DNA of 63,500 nucleotides from Mesostigma viride (Eukaryota > Streptophyta > Mesostigmatophyceae > Mesostigmatales > Mesostigmataceae), in assembly GCA_009746045.1 (NCBI GenBank), contig RPFO01000130.1, positions 1,743,625-1,807,124 of the forward strand, given 5' to 3'. The translations under genes and the position numbers were made by a program. Below, one piece after another: positions 1 through 26,679 of this stretch (positions within the stretch are counted from its first letter, which is position 1; each line of letters opens with the position of its first letter). The notes beneath the pieces were generated by a model. The model did not search any database. It saw only the letters and a list, made by a program, of their open reading frames with translations, and was not told the origin of the DNA.

Positions 1-3000
1 AGTCGCCATCGAGCATGCGCACGTTCTTGTTCCACCCGCCCGCATTGCCGATCATCTGGCGGTTCTTCGCCTCGATCTGGCCATAGACGCTGCGCTGGAA
101 CACGTTCGCGCGCGTGCGCCCACCGAACGCATCGACCACTGCCGCGGACACCTGTGGCCGTGGACCACAGCATCGAAGAATGAAGCATCAGAGAATAAAG
201 TGTCAGAGGATGAAGGCGGATAAAGAATGAGGCATCGGAGAATAAAGCGTCAGAGGATGAAGGTGGATCAAAAGAAGTATAGAAGTATAGAGAGAACTGT
301 AGAAGTAAAGAAAGTATAGAAAGTATAGGAAGCATAGAAAGTATGGGAAGTATAGATAGTATAGGAAGTATAGAAAGTATACGAAGTAAGTTCTCCTTGT
401 TGGAGATCGAGACCACTCCTGATGGGACAGGAGAGCCATGCAAACGCCTGCGGCCGTGGAGTAGAGTGTCAAAGAAAGAAAGCCAACAGATGCAAAGGAT
501 GACAGAATACATGCGAAAAAAAAGAGATGAGCTATGTACTAAGATTTATAAATAATGTGATTCATAGCTACATGTGGCCGTGAAGGTAGGTAATAGGTCG
601 AAACAGAAAAAAATTGACTAGGCAACCGCTTCTAAAGGGAGAGGAGAGGACCCGCCCGCCACCGCCGCCGACGCCTGCAGCCATGGGCCGGACCAAAATG
701 GCCGTAAGAGATGAAGGCATACTAATATAAGAACAAGTAAAGACAGATAAGAAACATAAGTAAACTGCTGGGATGATACCCTCTGACGGGAAAGGAGAGC
801 CATCCTGACGCCTACGGTCACGGGGTAAAGAGTGCAGAATGGAAGCTGACAGGTGCAAAGCAATGAGAGGAAGCAGACGAAAAATATAGACAAATGCTCC
901 TTTGTCTCCATGCGGCCACGGGGCAGTGCATCAGAGAATGGAGGTCGATGGAAAGAAAGAGATGAGTACGTCCTCCGTCTTCTATGTGATACATAACGTC
1001 GAACAGGCAAGGAGAGCTGGGATAAACGCTGAGCACCACGGGGCAAAGCACCACTGAAGGAAGCACGGATGCGGAAAGAGAGAGCGCTTGCGCTCAGGGG
1101 GACCATTCAATGGTAGGGGCGGTGCCTCAAGAAATAAGCCTGGGAAAACATGGGACAATAGAAAAAAGAGTCCTGTTTCTGAAAAATAACTTCTGTCAGG
1201 AGAGGTCAGTTATCTGAAGGCACCGTGTCCTTGAAAAGAGGAAGAATCCAATGCTAAGAATGGCGACGGAGAAACACCGTCCACCAATAGCCAGGCAGCA
1301 TACCCACTCCCGATCTTCCTTAAACCCGCATATACCTCGCAGTCCAACATACTTCCGAATGTTCCCTGACGCTATCTTCTAGCTGGCTCCTGGCAGCAGC
1401 CGCGGGCAACGTGGCCCAGCTCACCGCAACCAGGATTGATCCCCGCTAAACCCGGCCCTGTAGATCAAGGCGACAGGGATGTAGCGCATCCATGCCTATG
1501 CTACCTAGCCTGCCGTATCTGGCAGCCCAACATGCCCGTATTCCTCACCACCATATTGTACCTGGCAGCCCAACATGCTCGTATTCCTCACCACCGTCTT
1601 GTACCTGGCAGCCCAACATGCTCGTATTCCTCTCCACCGTCTTGTACCTGGCAGCCCAACATGCTCGTATTCCTCACCACCGTCTTGTACCTGGCGGCCC
1701 AACATGCTCGTATTCCTCTCCACCGTCTTGTACCTGGCAGCCCAACATGCTCGTATTCCTCTCCACCATCTTGTATCTGGCAGCCCAACATACTCGTACT
1801 CCTCACCACCGTCTTGTACCTGGCAGTCGCGCGCGATGTGGCCTGGCTCCCGGCACCGGTAGCACGTGATGGCTTCTCTGTCCGCGCTCATCCGCGGCGT
1901 CTTGGACCACGCGCCCGCCATGGTGGACTTGGGCTTGGGGCACTCCTGCGACGCGGGAAACGGGAGGGCAGGGGAAGAGGTGCAGCGGTGCAGGGGAACA
2001 GGTACAAGTCGAGGAAGGACAAGACGGGGATTAAAGGAAAAGACAGGGACTACAGTAGCGGGCTTGGGGCTCTCCTGTCAAGGAGTGCGGAGGGGCGGCA
2101 GAGTAGGGGAGCCATTACAAGGGAGTTATGTTCCTAATTAATTAGAGCCATACAAGGGAAGGAGGGGAACGGTACGAGGCATACAAGGCAAGGCATGTTT
2201 TGTTCGGCTTGGGGCACTCGTGTGCTCAGCAAGCTACAAGAGGACACACACGGTTGGGAAAGAAATGCAACGCGGATATGACAAATTTACATTCGCAGAT
2301 GAGGGACTGTACAGCGTTGAGAGAAGGGGATCACAGGAGGTAGCTACGAGCGTAGATCACGAGAGAATATCGTAAGGGAGTACAGAGAGGGTATCGTAAG
2401 AGACTCAAGCGCCCTGGAGACAAGCAAGCATGGCTCACCTCGCCTTGACGGTTGAGTCTCCACATAAGAACTCACCTCTCCCGAGTGGCCATGTCTCTTA
2501 GTAAGGCCCTACCTTGGCCCAAAGGCCGAGTCGATCCCTAGAAAGAGACTCACCAGCAGGAAGTTTATAAAGCCCCCCAAAGCTGTAAGGTCCTCACCCC
2601 AAAGTCTCTTTAAGGTCCTCACCGCCACAGGCTCCTCACCTCGCCCCAGTGGCCGATGCCCCCGCAGTTGTAGCAGGACAGCTGCGGCTCTCCCCCCAGC
2701 GCGCCTTTGCTCTTCTTGCCCTCACACGCCAGGTGGCCCTTGATGCCGCACACGTAGCACTTGACCTTCTGCATTCGGTAGGAGGCATGGGGCATGGGGC
2801 ATGGGGCATGGGGCATGGGGCATGGGGCATGGGGCATGGGGCATGGGGCATGGGGCATGGGGCATGGGGCATGGGGCATGGGGCATGGGGCATGGGGCAT
2901 GGGGCATGGGGCATGGGGCATGGGGCATGGGGCATGGGGCAAAACAGGCTCATTTTTGTCAGTCAATGCTCTGCCCTCCCTGCCATTATTCCTACGCCAA

Positions 3001-6000
3001 ATAAAAACTGGGTTTGTTTTCTATATGGGCAGTGCCAACCATAACATTCATCACCCACAGCACCAACCAGCAACGACATCAGTTTACCACGACATCGACT
3101 GCCCGCACCCACGTTCACGTCACCCCCCCCCCTCCCCCCCCCCCCTCCCCCCCCCCCCCCCCCCCCCCCCCCACAGCATTCCTGCTCAAATGCAAGAACC
3201 CACCCTCAGATCCGACGGAAGATAGTCCGCCTCGCACGCCGCCGGCTCATGCCCCCTGCGCCCGCACCGCAGGCATGTGACCCCCTCCTCCGCCCCCCCC
3301 CCCCCCCCCCCCGATCCCTTTGGTGATCCACGCGTTCGCACGCCCCTTGTTGGGGCAGTTGCGTGCCGCATGGCCGGCTTTGCTGCAGATGAAGCAGAGG
3401 CTGTTGGGGCAGTCGGCGCGCGCGTGGCCAAATTGACCGCACAGGAAGCAGGGCCGTTGCTTGGCTGGCTGGGAGCAGTCGCGTGACATGTGACCTGTCC
3501 GGCCGCAGTTGTAGCAGGAGACGCCGCCTCCTTCGTCGCCGACGGCATCAAAGTAGCGTGGCATGCGCTGGGGTGGGGGGAAAGGTGTGCAGTCAATTAG
3601 GAAAGGAGGTTGAGTTAGGAGGTGGCAGGTAGAGGGAGAGAGAAGAGAGAAAAGGGGAAAAGGGCATGGCGTGCCAAGCAAGACAAAGTAGCGCTGGTGC
3701 GTGGTGTTTGAGAGGGAAGAGACGGGGAGAAGAGACGATGGGAAGGGTGGGGGAAGGGGAAAGGAGGAGGGGAAAGGAAGGGAAGGGACGGGAAAGGACG
3801 GGACGGGAGGAGGGGATGGGAGCGGAAGGGAGGGGGGTGAAGGAGGAGAGGGCACGGATGGCAGGGGGGTGCGGTAGGTTGGCAAAGTGCAGGGGGGGTG
3901 GGGGAAAGGGGCCAGGGAGAACCGAGGAACGGAGAATCTTCATGGGATCTACCAGGGATGGGAAGGGTAGTGAGCGTATGAAACGGTGAGAGCCTAGTTA
4001 TGCGGGGTTTATGGCCTTATAAAGAATAAAAAATCTACCAGGGATGGGAAGGGTAATTCGCAGACTAAAGGGTGGGTCGCCTAGCTAGGGGCGGTTACGG
4101 CCTATTAACGGCGAGTGAGCCATGAGGGGTGAATCCCTGGACGTCCGGTTGGCACTTTCAGTAGGGCAGCACAGGGAAGCAATTGGGAAAGGATCATAAG
4201 CGTTGCCCAGTGAGAATGGGAAGGGTAGTTAGCAGATTAGGGCAGCGCAGGGAAGTAATGGGGAAAGGATCATAAGCGTTGCCCAGTGAGAATGGGAAGG
4301 GTAGTTAGCAGAGTAGGGCAGCGCAGGGAAGCAATGGGGAAAGGATCATAAGCGTTGCCCAGTGAGAATGGGAAGGGTAGTTAGCAGAGTAGGGCAGCAC
4401 AGGGAAGCAATGGGGAAAGGATCATAAGCGTTGCCCAGCGAGGCCACTTGATGCTCGCTTCTTATTCTCTTCCTTTTTTGTTATTTTTTTGTTGAAGGAC
4501 TGCACTTGGTTGCCGTACATATAAGTCACTAGACTGGTCAAGTTAAACGCAGGTGTTCCCCTGGATTGCCTAGCCAACACACAGGCCATCGTTATAGGCA
4601 GAGAGGAGTTGGTTTGTGGCGCCCTCGCTGGCGTACAATGCTGGCTGATGCAGAAACTACAGCATCCAGAGTGACTACAGTGCTAGGCCTCGCGAAGGGG
4701 GGGGTCGCTTTGCCCAGTTCTAGTAACTGTGGTGAGTTATACTGAACTAAAGTGAGTATAGTGAACTATCATAGTAACCACTGTGGCCACGCCCCCTCCC
4801 CAGCGGCTGTCAGGGCTTTCATCGCCCTCATCTGCCCAGCGCTTCTTTACACCCATGCGCTGTACAAGAACTGCGGTGACCAGCCACCCCTGATAGTGAC
4901 CGGCCAAGCCCTACCAGCAGCTTCTTCATCGCCAGGTTCTTGTCTTCGTCCGCGTCAGGCTCCTCCAGGGTGCCGCGCGCAGGGGCGACCGGCGTGCTAG
5001 CCGCCGGCACCTGCCCCAAACCCACATCAACCATGCATATAACCGGGAAGCAAAATTTCAAATCTTTTCAGACGAGAAGGATAATCTACACCAGCGATAT
5101 CTACTAATATTTTGCATTGAGCAAACTCAGTACCTCTTAACAAGGCAGGAAACTCAGTACCTCTTAACAGGAAAGCACGCACAAGTCCATCGAAGTCCCC
5201 ATATCCCCGACCATTGATGTCACAGGAAAGGCTACAGGATAGGGCACAGGAAAGCACGCACAAGTCCGTGGAAGTGCCCATATCCCGGGATAGGGATGGA
5301 CACGACGTGGCATGGCACGACGTCAAAATGCCCTGGTTGCAACCGGCACCTCCCCAACTAGTCCTATTTCAATACAGGACCAAAGCGAGACAGGTTGAAT
5401 AGGCACGATGAATAGGCAAGATGTGGCACTGCACCCTGTTAAGTGCAGGTGGGCAGCCCGATCCTGCCCCAACCCCCGAAAATGAAACGGGCAGCACAAA
5501 TGTACAGGAATGCAGCCAGCTATTTAAGTGCGATGCCACAGTTTCCCGCAAACCGATGGCCGCAAAAGCAGCAGGGGCCTGACCCACACCCAAACAATAT
5601 ATAAACCCAAATATTGTATATAAACCCAACATTCAGGACATGGGTAGTGGGTGAAATACCCCACCACGCATCCTTCCTGTTGTACAAATGGGTTCAAGGT
5701 TCCTGTATCGGTACCCACGTGATGCAGTCCACTCTCTAATTAAAGAAATAAGAGATACCCCTCCCCTCCTAATTAATTAAGAGATATCCCACCATGCAAG
5801 TCATTACAAGTCGCGATTCATTACACATTGATCAATGTTGAACGTTTTATTCTATCAACAAGACAACCAATGCAGGCCAGAAATCTGGAGAATCCGGACC
5901 ATGGTAGCTCGAGCATGCGGTTATATTATTTGCGTTTGTCGACTTGCTCAGGATGATGGAGATGAATGCAGGTGACATTTTGAAGTCTTGTACGTTAAAA

Positions 6001-7117
6001 CTACGGCTGGCTAATGATATCAAACGTTTTAAGTTCCTTGTGTCCACATTCAAGACTTGTATCCAAGAGCTTTTTATACACGCCTGCCGTGGCACAGCAC
6101 GTTTGCATGCAAAAGTGCTTGCAATATGCCGCAGCAGGCACCTGTCCCCAACGCTAACCACGCAACAACACCAACAGCAGCACCACCAGCAGCTCCACCA
6201 CCAGCAGCTCCTCCACCAGCAGCTCCTCCACCAGCAGCAACAACACCAGCACCACCTCCAGCACCAGCAGCAACACCGCCAGCAGCAACACCGCCAGCAG
6301 CAACACCCCCAGCAGCAACACCACTACAAGGGTACGACACAGCCAGTGGCTGAAGCGAGAGAAAGACTTGTTACCAGCCACTTCCCATTTACTCCCAGGC
6401 ATTTTGGGCTACGGTTTTCTACCCAAGCCACACGGCACACGCACCCAATGCAGGAAAGCAGGAGCACAGCCACGTGCCAAATTTAAACATGCATGCCAGC
6501 ACTTGAAGCATCATAGCATGCTCTCAACCACTGCAGACTTTGTGGAAGAAGCGCATCAGCCCACATCCTCCACTTGTATTTGAAAAACCGAGCAGCTAAC
6601 TGAGGCAGCCAACGTCTTTCCGGCGACAGTTGCCTACCTCCTTGGCAGCTCCCAACTCCCCCTCTTCTGCATCAGCCTGGCCGTCAGGACTGGCCTCATC
6701 AGGCTCTGCTTCTGCGTCGCCGTCGCTCGTGTCAGCAGCGCCATCTGACGTGGATACTTTACTGTCGTCCTTGAAACGGCCCTCTGCCGCCGCCTCGATC
6801 ACCTCAAGCACTGCTTCGGCAACAGACGCTTTTCGCTTTTTCTTCTTCTTTTTCTTCTTCTTCGCGGATCCCTCCTGGCTTTTCCTCTTCTTATCGACAT
6901 TAACTTCGACTTCAGCATCGCCTCTTGTCTTGGTTTCTTGCCCAGGAGGTGTCTGCGTTTTACCGCCCATGTTTCTATTATCTGCTTCTAGTTTATCCCT
7001 GTTCTGGGCCTTGGCAACAATCTGAAGAGACAGGTCAGCATTAGCGTCTTCTCCATCACTGTGGTCATAACCTTTTTTAGTAGAGTTGTCTTCTTCTTCA
7101 CTGTTGTCACTCGCCAT
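1..7117 (-). CDS. CCHC zinc-knuckle protein, Air1/2-ZCCHC7-like (3' end off window)
   Basis: Multi-exon minus-strand gene: 7117-6638, 5010-4915, 3567-3204, 2768-2640, 1945-1820 and 151 to the window edge. All introns are GT-AG. All junctions are phase 0 except that exon 3 is one base too long (see the G20 finding). The N-terminus (residues 1-160) is acidic and Lys-rich, with a DLSLQIVAKA segment and a run of nine lysines. A KKLL/RMPRYFDA join leads into knuckles CYNCGRTGHMSRDC, CFLCGQFGHARADC, CFICSKAGHAARNC, CLRCGRRGHEPAAC, CYVCGIKGHLAC, CYNCGGIGHWGEEC (split by intron 4) and CYRCREPGHIARDC. Order and linkers match the plant zinc-knuckle family related to Air1/2 and ZCCHC7, the RNA-binding subunits of the nuclear TRAMP RNA-surveillance complex. 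The function is inferred from the family. The start is the ATG at 7117; the frame is open further upstream but has no earlier ATG in the open stretch. Several introns contain degenerate copies of their own splice junctions. Confidence 0.85.
152..1300 (-). repeat. Degenerate copies of the exon-6 acceptor region in intron 5
   Basis: The acceptor region of exon 6 (plus-strand CCTGTGGCCGTGG near 151-163, followed by purine-rich sequence with AATGAAGCATCAGAG) recurs in diverged form near 445-475, 565-590, 805-840, 905-945 and 1030-1055. No coding signal is visible in this stretch apart from these repeats and purine-rich sequence. Confidence 0.6.
1512..1819 (-). repeat. 43-bp minisatellite that repeats the exon-5 splice donor
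   Basis: About seven 43-bp units fill the start of intron 5 of the zinc-knuckle gene. Each unit, read on the minus strand, contains CTGCCAGGTACAAG, matching the true exon end and donor at 1820/1819. Positions of this motif (about 1556, 1599, 1642, 1685, 1728, 1771) step exactly toward the real site near 1814. On the coding strand the array offers a series of decoy 5' splice sites. Confidence 0.9.
2786..2940 (+). repeat. (GGGGCAT)n minisatellite next to a splice acceptor
   Basis: About 22 perfect 7-bp units lie in intron 3 of the zinc-knuckle gene and end about 17 nt upstream of the exon-4 acceptor. On the transcribed strand they read ATGCCCC. Long MPHAPC and MGHGAW reading frames here are artefacts of the repeat. 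Confidence 0.97.
3122..3172 (+). repeat. Poly-C/T tract in intron 3
   Basis: Nearly pure cytosine tract (poly-G on the transcribed strand), close to the donor of intron 3 of the zinc-knuckle gene. A second C20 run at 3293-3312 lies inside exon 3. Confidence 0.95.
3204..3567 (-). CDS. Exon 3 of the zinc-knuckle gene, with a frame-breaking G20 tract
   Basis: The exon opens after a CCCCAG acceptor with codons for RMPRYFDA and carries four CCHC knuckles. Knuckles 1-3 and knuckle 4 lie in different frames, separated on the coding strand by 20 consecutive G (plus-strand C at 3293-3312). The exon is 364 nt; 363 nt (19 G) would give one continuous frame with a glycine linker and would keep the phase-0 donor after DLR. 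A homopolymer length error in the assembly is the simplest explanation. A length-polymorphic or inactivating allele is the alternative. Confidence 0.75.
4120..4440 (+). repeat. 78-bp tandem repeat in intron 2
   Basis: About four units of 78 bp containing GGATCATAAGCGTTGCCCAG and a purine-rich stretch. They lie in intron 2 of the zinc-knuckle gene and have no coding potential. Confidence 0.85.
5858..6110 (+). mobile_element. Copy of a short interspersed repeat family
   Basis: Begins with the family core (here ACAACCAATGCAGGCCAGAA), continues through GGAGAATCCGGACCATGG and TAGCTCGAGC, then a longer part seen also near 51046-51210 and, inverted, near 45430-45575. It sits in intron 1 of the zinc-knuckle gene. 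I see no coding capacity; the family type (SINE or non-autonomous DNA element) is not resolved. Confidence 0.65.
6160..6330 (+). repeat. Degenerate CAG/CCAGCAGCAA repeat
   Basis: Trinucleotide-rich tract (CACCAGCAG, CAGCAACACC) inside intron 1 of the zinc-knuckle gene. The Gln/His, Pro/Ala and Val/Leu frames through it are repeat artefacts. Confidence 0.85.
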
Positions 7118-7921
7118 ATTGACGGTAAAGAGTTCACAAGCCACGCCCAAAGCTAAGTACGACTCTTTCCCGAGGTTACGCAGCCCATACGACTCGCCCA
7201 ATTATCTGGGGAAATGAGCCGGGAAATTCACACGCACACTAACATCTAACTTTTCGACCATAGCAATCCTTCTTATCCTCAATCAAGGCACTCGGCTATA
7301 ACTTCCACATCACGCCTGTTAAATGTACAATTTCAGCTTTCCTCGGTTTGGTGGGGGCGTGCAATACCGGTAATTGGTGTCCGCCATGGCCGTGTGATTG
7401 ACTGTCGTTGATTTTTGTGCTGTCGCACGCAACGCAACGCGACGCGCTTTCGGCAACTGCCACGTGGCGACTGTCGACTGGCGCCTTGGCAATTTCGCAT
7501 CGTTCAGTGCAGGGCCTTGTGCGGTTTTTTCTGCCACACGCAACAACGTGCCCGCGTAGGCACAGAACTGGGATTGAGCCAGGATTGAGCGGGAAATTCT
7601 AGCGATTGGAATTTTTTTATTTATTTCTAGTGGCAGAACAAGATGCGAGCTTGGGTGCTGAGTCCAAATTTCAGCAATGGAGGTTCGCGTAATGATCGCA
7701 TTTGCGCGATGAGGCTTGACAGTATGAGGCTTGACCTTTGGTGGGATTAGAAAGTGAACAATTGAAATGGTAACCAGCTAATGTAGTAAACGTGAAGGCT
7801 TGCAGCCTTAAAATATGAAGCAGTTGCTTGCATTTTCAAAGCTCAGTTTGTGCCCATACACCTATTGCCCCCTTTGAGATCCCTAATTTTAGGAGGCTCT
7901 GCGTACGAGAAAGATCAGAAG
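7118..7921. promoter_or_regulatory. Divergent intergenic region between zinc-knuckle and SPICE1-like genes
   Basis: About 800 bp separates the two start codons, so both promoters and 5' UTRs must lie here if the starts are right. I recognise no specific element. The assignment rests on gene arrangement only. Confidence 0.5.
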
Positions 7922-23249
<15,328 letters not shown>

Positions 23250-23764
23250 TGTGGTGCATGGTCCTCACCGTTACATGACTTGTGGCCCTGTCAAGGTGCT
23301 ATTTAACGCGGGCTCTTCAATTATTATGACGACGATGACAAGGACGCCATTCATCGACTCCGCAGCCCCTTGGCCGCTTGGCCCGCCGGCCCGCGGGCCC
23401 TATCCTTTGGGGTCGGCTTGTCAACGCGTATAAATATGTGCCGGTACTGCGTTTAATTGTGTCCATCCATTTGTGTAAGGGTCGAACGTAAACTCTGTCT
23501 CTTCTAGGTCAGGGAGGCTCGGCCCACTAGCTTGCGCTGATCCAGTGCCCTGTTATTTCTAACAATGAAATTTATAAAATGTTGCATTCTTGGCTACGGG
23601 CTAATAAGGCATCGAGAGAATCTATATATTTTGAAAAGAAGTTGCTCTCCAGTTGAGATGCCGGCGAGAAAAGAGTATGAATGTGCGCAAATGGGATCAT
23701 GTGCGAAATGGGATGGGTGCCGCTGTGTACGTAGCATGCAGTGTGTATAGCTCACACATTGCTT
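23250..23764. other. 3' flank of the SPICE1-like gene, nothing recognised
   Basis: It must hold the 3' UTR and terminator of the plus-strand gene. I see no further gene or repeat. Confidence 0.4.
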
Positions 23765-24990
23765 GAAAATTAAATTATATAACACATGACTCTGTTGGGA
23801 GATCACTTAGCATGTATTCCATGCTGGTGGGTGGGGGTGAGCGGAGCCGCGAAAACTAGCTATAATTAAGCTAACTCTAATATATATAATTACTAAAAAA
23901 TCCTAATTAACTACCCTGCTCAGTCCCTTCCTCCTGGGGGAGGGGGGCGAGCTTGCCCACAGGGGCTGGCTCGTTGGCCTCAGGCCTGAACAATGGTCTG
24001 CCATCTCCTAGCTCTTGTCCTGTCCTCATGGAGAGATGGAGGAAATACAGTGTTCAAACTGAGCTGGGACCATAAGGTCGGCCAGCGACTGATCTGTGTA
24101 GTTTATTGATAGCTGGTCTACCAACCCTCCTGGGGATGTCGTTATAGGGCCGGCCAGGCCACGTCAGGATATATGCCGCCCTAGCTGGCCAAGACGTTGT
24201 ACGTGGGCCGGCCATGCAGGCCAAGGGCGGTGTCTACCTGGCTGGATCGGGCAAGATGTCCTGCAAATTAATGCTATTCTACACTGCCTAATCTCGTCGG
24301 AAATGTGAGGCATGCATGTATGCCCTTATACAAAGACTCTAGTGGCCGGTGTGTGGAAAAACCCTACATTCAAAGCCTGCCGAGGCATGTGCACATCTGG
24401 GTAACCGTGCCGTACGTTCATCAGCCGTGCATGTGTTCAGCTGGTCCGTAATCGTCCATGCCTCAGCCCCATACGTGAGCACCGTGAGGACCAAGAACTA
24501 ATTTGGAGAACCCGCTTGCGGTCCTCGCCTGTAGGTCCTTCGAATGCCAGCATGTGTTTGAGCGTTAATTCGGAGCCTGGCCCAGGCCGGGCCAATGTGG
24601 GAGCCCCACATTGTCAGCCGCGTGTCACGGAGCATGCTCCCCAGCAGTTTGAAGCGGTCACGGTACTGCGTGCCTCATGCAGCCGATCCGGACCCGTCCA
24701 GCAGCGCCGGGGAAGCGGCTGGCGACTGGCAACACCGATCGCCATCGATCGCGTCAGGTTGATAATTCACGACGCTGATCTCCATCCCCACCGCCCGAGC
24801 CTCCAAGCCTAGACTCTCCAACCATGCAGGTCTGAATGTCTCGGGCCCGCGTGAGAGTGTTATCATCCGCATATAAATCAAGTCTGACAGGCGCGATACC
24901 CGGAGAGCGGCCGTATCGCCCGATGCACCCTCGCTGCGGTCACGCCTAAGGATCGATGTCCAAGTCAGGCACAAACCAGGCCCTTACGCG
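23765..24990 (-). mobile_element. Degenerate LINE reverse-transcriptase fragment
   Basis: Read on the minus strand, it parallels the RT copy at 31463-32518 from the region LIYADDTTLI through LEARAVGLEIS and VLTVLTYGAEAW to the 3' UTR and a hairpin-plus-TTAA-like tail (minus-strand GGAATACATGCTAAGTGAT to TAATTTAATT near 23765-23815). It is riddled with frameshifts. Many are 4-bp palindrome-forming insertions (24151, 24213, 24266, 24743 and 24823 regions) relative to the open copies. Confidence 0.8.
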
Positions 24991-25029
24991 AGCGGTAAAG
25001 CGCGCATGCGTGCCTGGCGCGCATGCATG

Positions 25030-26508
25030 GCGTCATCCACGACAATGAATCGGAACAGGTATGCCAGGGCCGGACAGGACAAAACCTTGCCACACCCGGT
25101 CGTGAAGGGGGAATGGCGGGGTGGTGCCATCCGCAGTATGCACTACCGCCTGTGAACCGCCTCAGCGTATCACAGCCAGGATATAGCCCAAAGCTGGCCT
25201 AGCTCGACCCAGACGGACCGCCGTACGTACACATTGCTATGTACCCTAACAATACGCTCAACACGGTCGAGGCCCGGGTCTCCAACGTGGAAACCAAGGT
25301 CGTCCACAAGCTACAACCACAGTTCACGGCGCTACACACCGCGGCGCAGGCTTCGGAAACGCATGCTGCACTTGTCTCTCGCCTTAACCAGGTGGAAGGC
25401 AAGTGCGGCGTGCTCATGAAGAACTGGCTTGAGGCCATCACCGCCCACACCGAGGCCCTGGCCACACAGGTCCCAAAGCTAGCGGAGCAGACGGCCACCA
25501 TTGCCTCCCAGCCACCCCGGCAGGATGCTGGTGACCTCCCGCTCTCCTACGCGGACCTGCTGCGGTCAGCGACCGCCTCCACCACCGACGCCATCGCCAC
25601 GAAGCTCCAGGAGCTGGAGGACCACCGCCAGGCCCAGCAACGGGAGGTCACCGATCGCGCTCGCCGCGAGTACCGAGTGGTGCTACGTCGCTTCCCCCAG
25701 AAGCCAGGTGAGACGTCAACCTCCCTTGCTGACGAGATCAAGAACCAGCTTCTTACCCTCATGGGCCTGGTAGGTGAGGTAGAACTGCGTGGGTGCCACC
25801 GCCTTCCCCACTCACGGGACAAGGCGGCCACCCCACCAGTCCTGCTCACCTTCCTCTCCCCTGAGGATAAGCAGCGGTTCCTCTCTCGTCGCAAGCGGTT
25901 GCACGACCTCACCTGGACGCTGGATGACGACCTAACCCCCGCTCAGCAACAGCAGCGACGCGACCTGTGGCCGGAATACCTCCGCCATAAGCATGACCCC
26001 CAGAAGCCCAAGAAGGTGTACTGGAGGGGCGGGGACCTGATGATCAACCACAAGATGTGGACGCCCCCAGCGGGCTAGAATAGCAATAGCCCTAGCTTGT
26101 AACCATTGGAGTCTGACACTGTCGCTAAGGCAGCCATGCCTAGAATGTTTGCCTAGCTGTGCCAACACACCTAGTCACGTGCCGCCAACGCACGGTACAC
26201 AACCAGCCATAGCCTTAGCCTAGTTCTAGTACAGCCATGCTACGCCCTGGCTATGTTCAGATTACTTGCCCACGCTCCTCGCTATGATATGCTCACATGG
26301 GTCTTATTGCACCCACAGTTTGCCGGATCGTTAGCCTGTCCTTTTAGCTAGCCGCGCCCGATTGCAGCTGTGGCATGCCTTTGGCATGAAGGAGACTGGG
26401 GGTCTCTGCCCTTTCTCCTGTAGTGTACTCACAGGGATTAAAAGCACTTCGGTGCTCCGTCCGGACTCCCCAACGGGAGCACGAGTTTAATTAATTAATT
26501 AATTAATG
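25030..26508 (+). mobile_element. ORF1-bearing retroelement, copy 1
   Basis: Contains the intact ORF1, then about 400 bp of 3' UTR ending in a hairpin (GTGCTCC pairing with GGGAGCAC near 26452-26483) and an (AATT)n tail. The same UTR and tail follow copy 2. The 5' boundary is uncertain. Confidence 0.7.
25239..26078 (+). CDS. Retrotransposon ORF1 protein (L1 ORF1-like), intact frame
   Basis: Open frame of 279 aa. Residues about 5-80 look like a coiled coil (VEARVSNVETKV, LNQVEGKCGVLM). The middle has SYADLLRSATASTTDAIATK. The C-terminal part has FLSRRKRLHDLTWTLDDDLT, RRDLWPEYLR, YWRGGDLMINHKMW. This layout (coiled coil, RNA-binding core, small C-terminal domain) is that of L1-type ORF1 nucleic-acid chaperones. 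No RT follows within the element, so it is either a half-element or an ORF1-only non-autonomous element. A damaged paralogue lies at 26680-27525, and related fragments at 30135-31101, 41250-41340, 54100-54380 and 54535-54720. Confidence 0.75.
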   Translation: MYPNNTLNTVEARVSNVETKVVHKLQPQFTALHTAAQASETHAALVSRLNQVEGKCGVLMKNWLEAITAHTEALATQVPKLAEQTATIASQPPRQDAGDLPLSYADLLRSATASTTDAIATKLQELEDHRQAQQREVTDRARREYRVVLRRFPQKPGETSTSLADEIKNQLLTLMGLVGEVELRGCHRLPHSRDKAATPPVLLTFLSPEDKQRFLSRRKRLHDLTWTLDDDLTPAQQQQRRDLWPEYLRHKHDPQKPKKVYWRGGDLMINHKMWTPPAG

Positions 26509-26679
26509 TACCCTAAATAATTTTGCTCAGTTACAACGTGCAATTGTGCTAATATCGAAAAAGGTCGTATACCAAGCGTGATATAGTTACTTCAGTAATA
26601 TGAACCGAGGCCCATGCATGATGAGCCACATTGTGTGCGGTGAATTTCAATTACAAATTTTAAACAATTGCTCACGGTC

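Noticed and set aside
2619-3044. MPHAPC / MGHGAW repeat proteins
   Set aside because: Products of the (GGGGCAT)n minisatellite in all frames, as expected for a 7-bp unit.
23565-23750. 61-codon plus-strand frame downstream of the SPICE1-like gene
   Set aside because: No motif or splice context, and its length is expected by chance.
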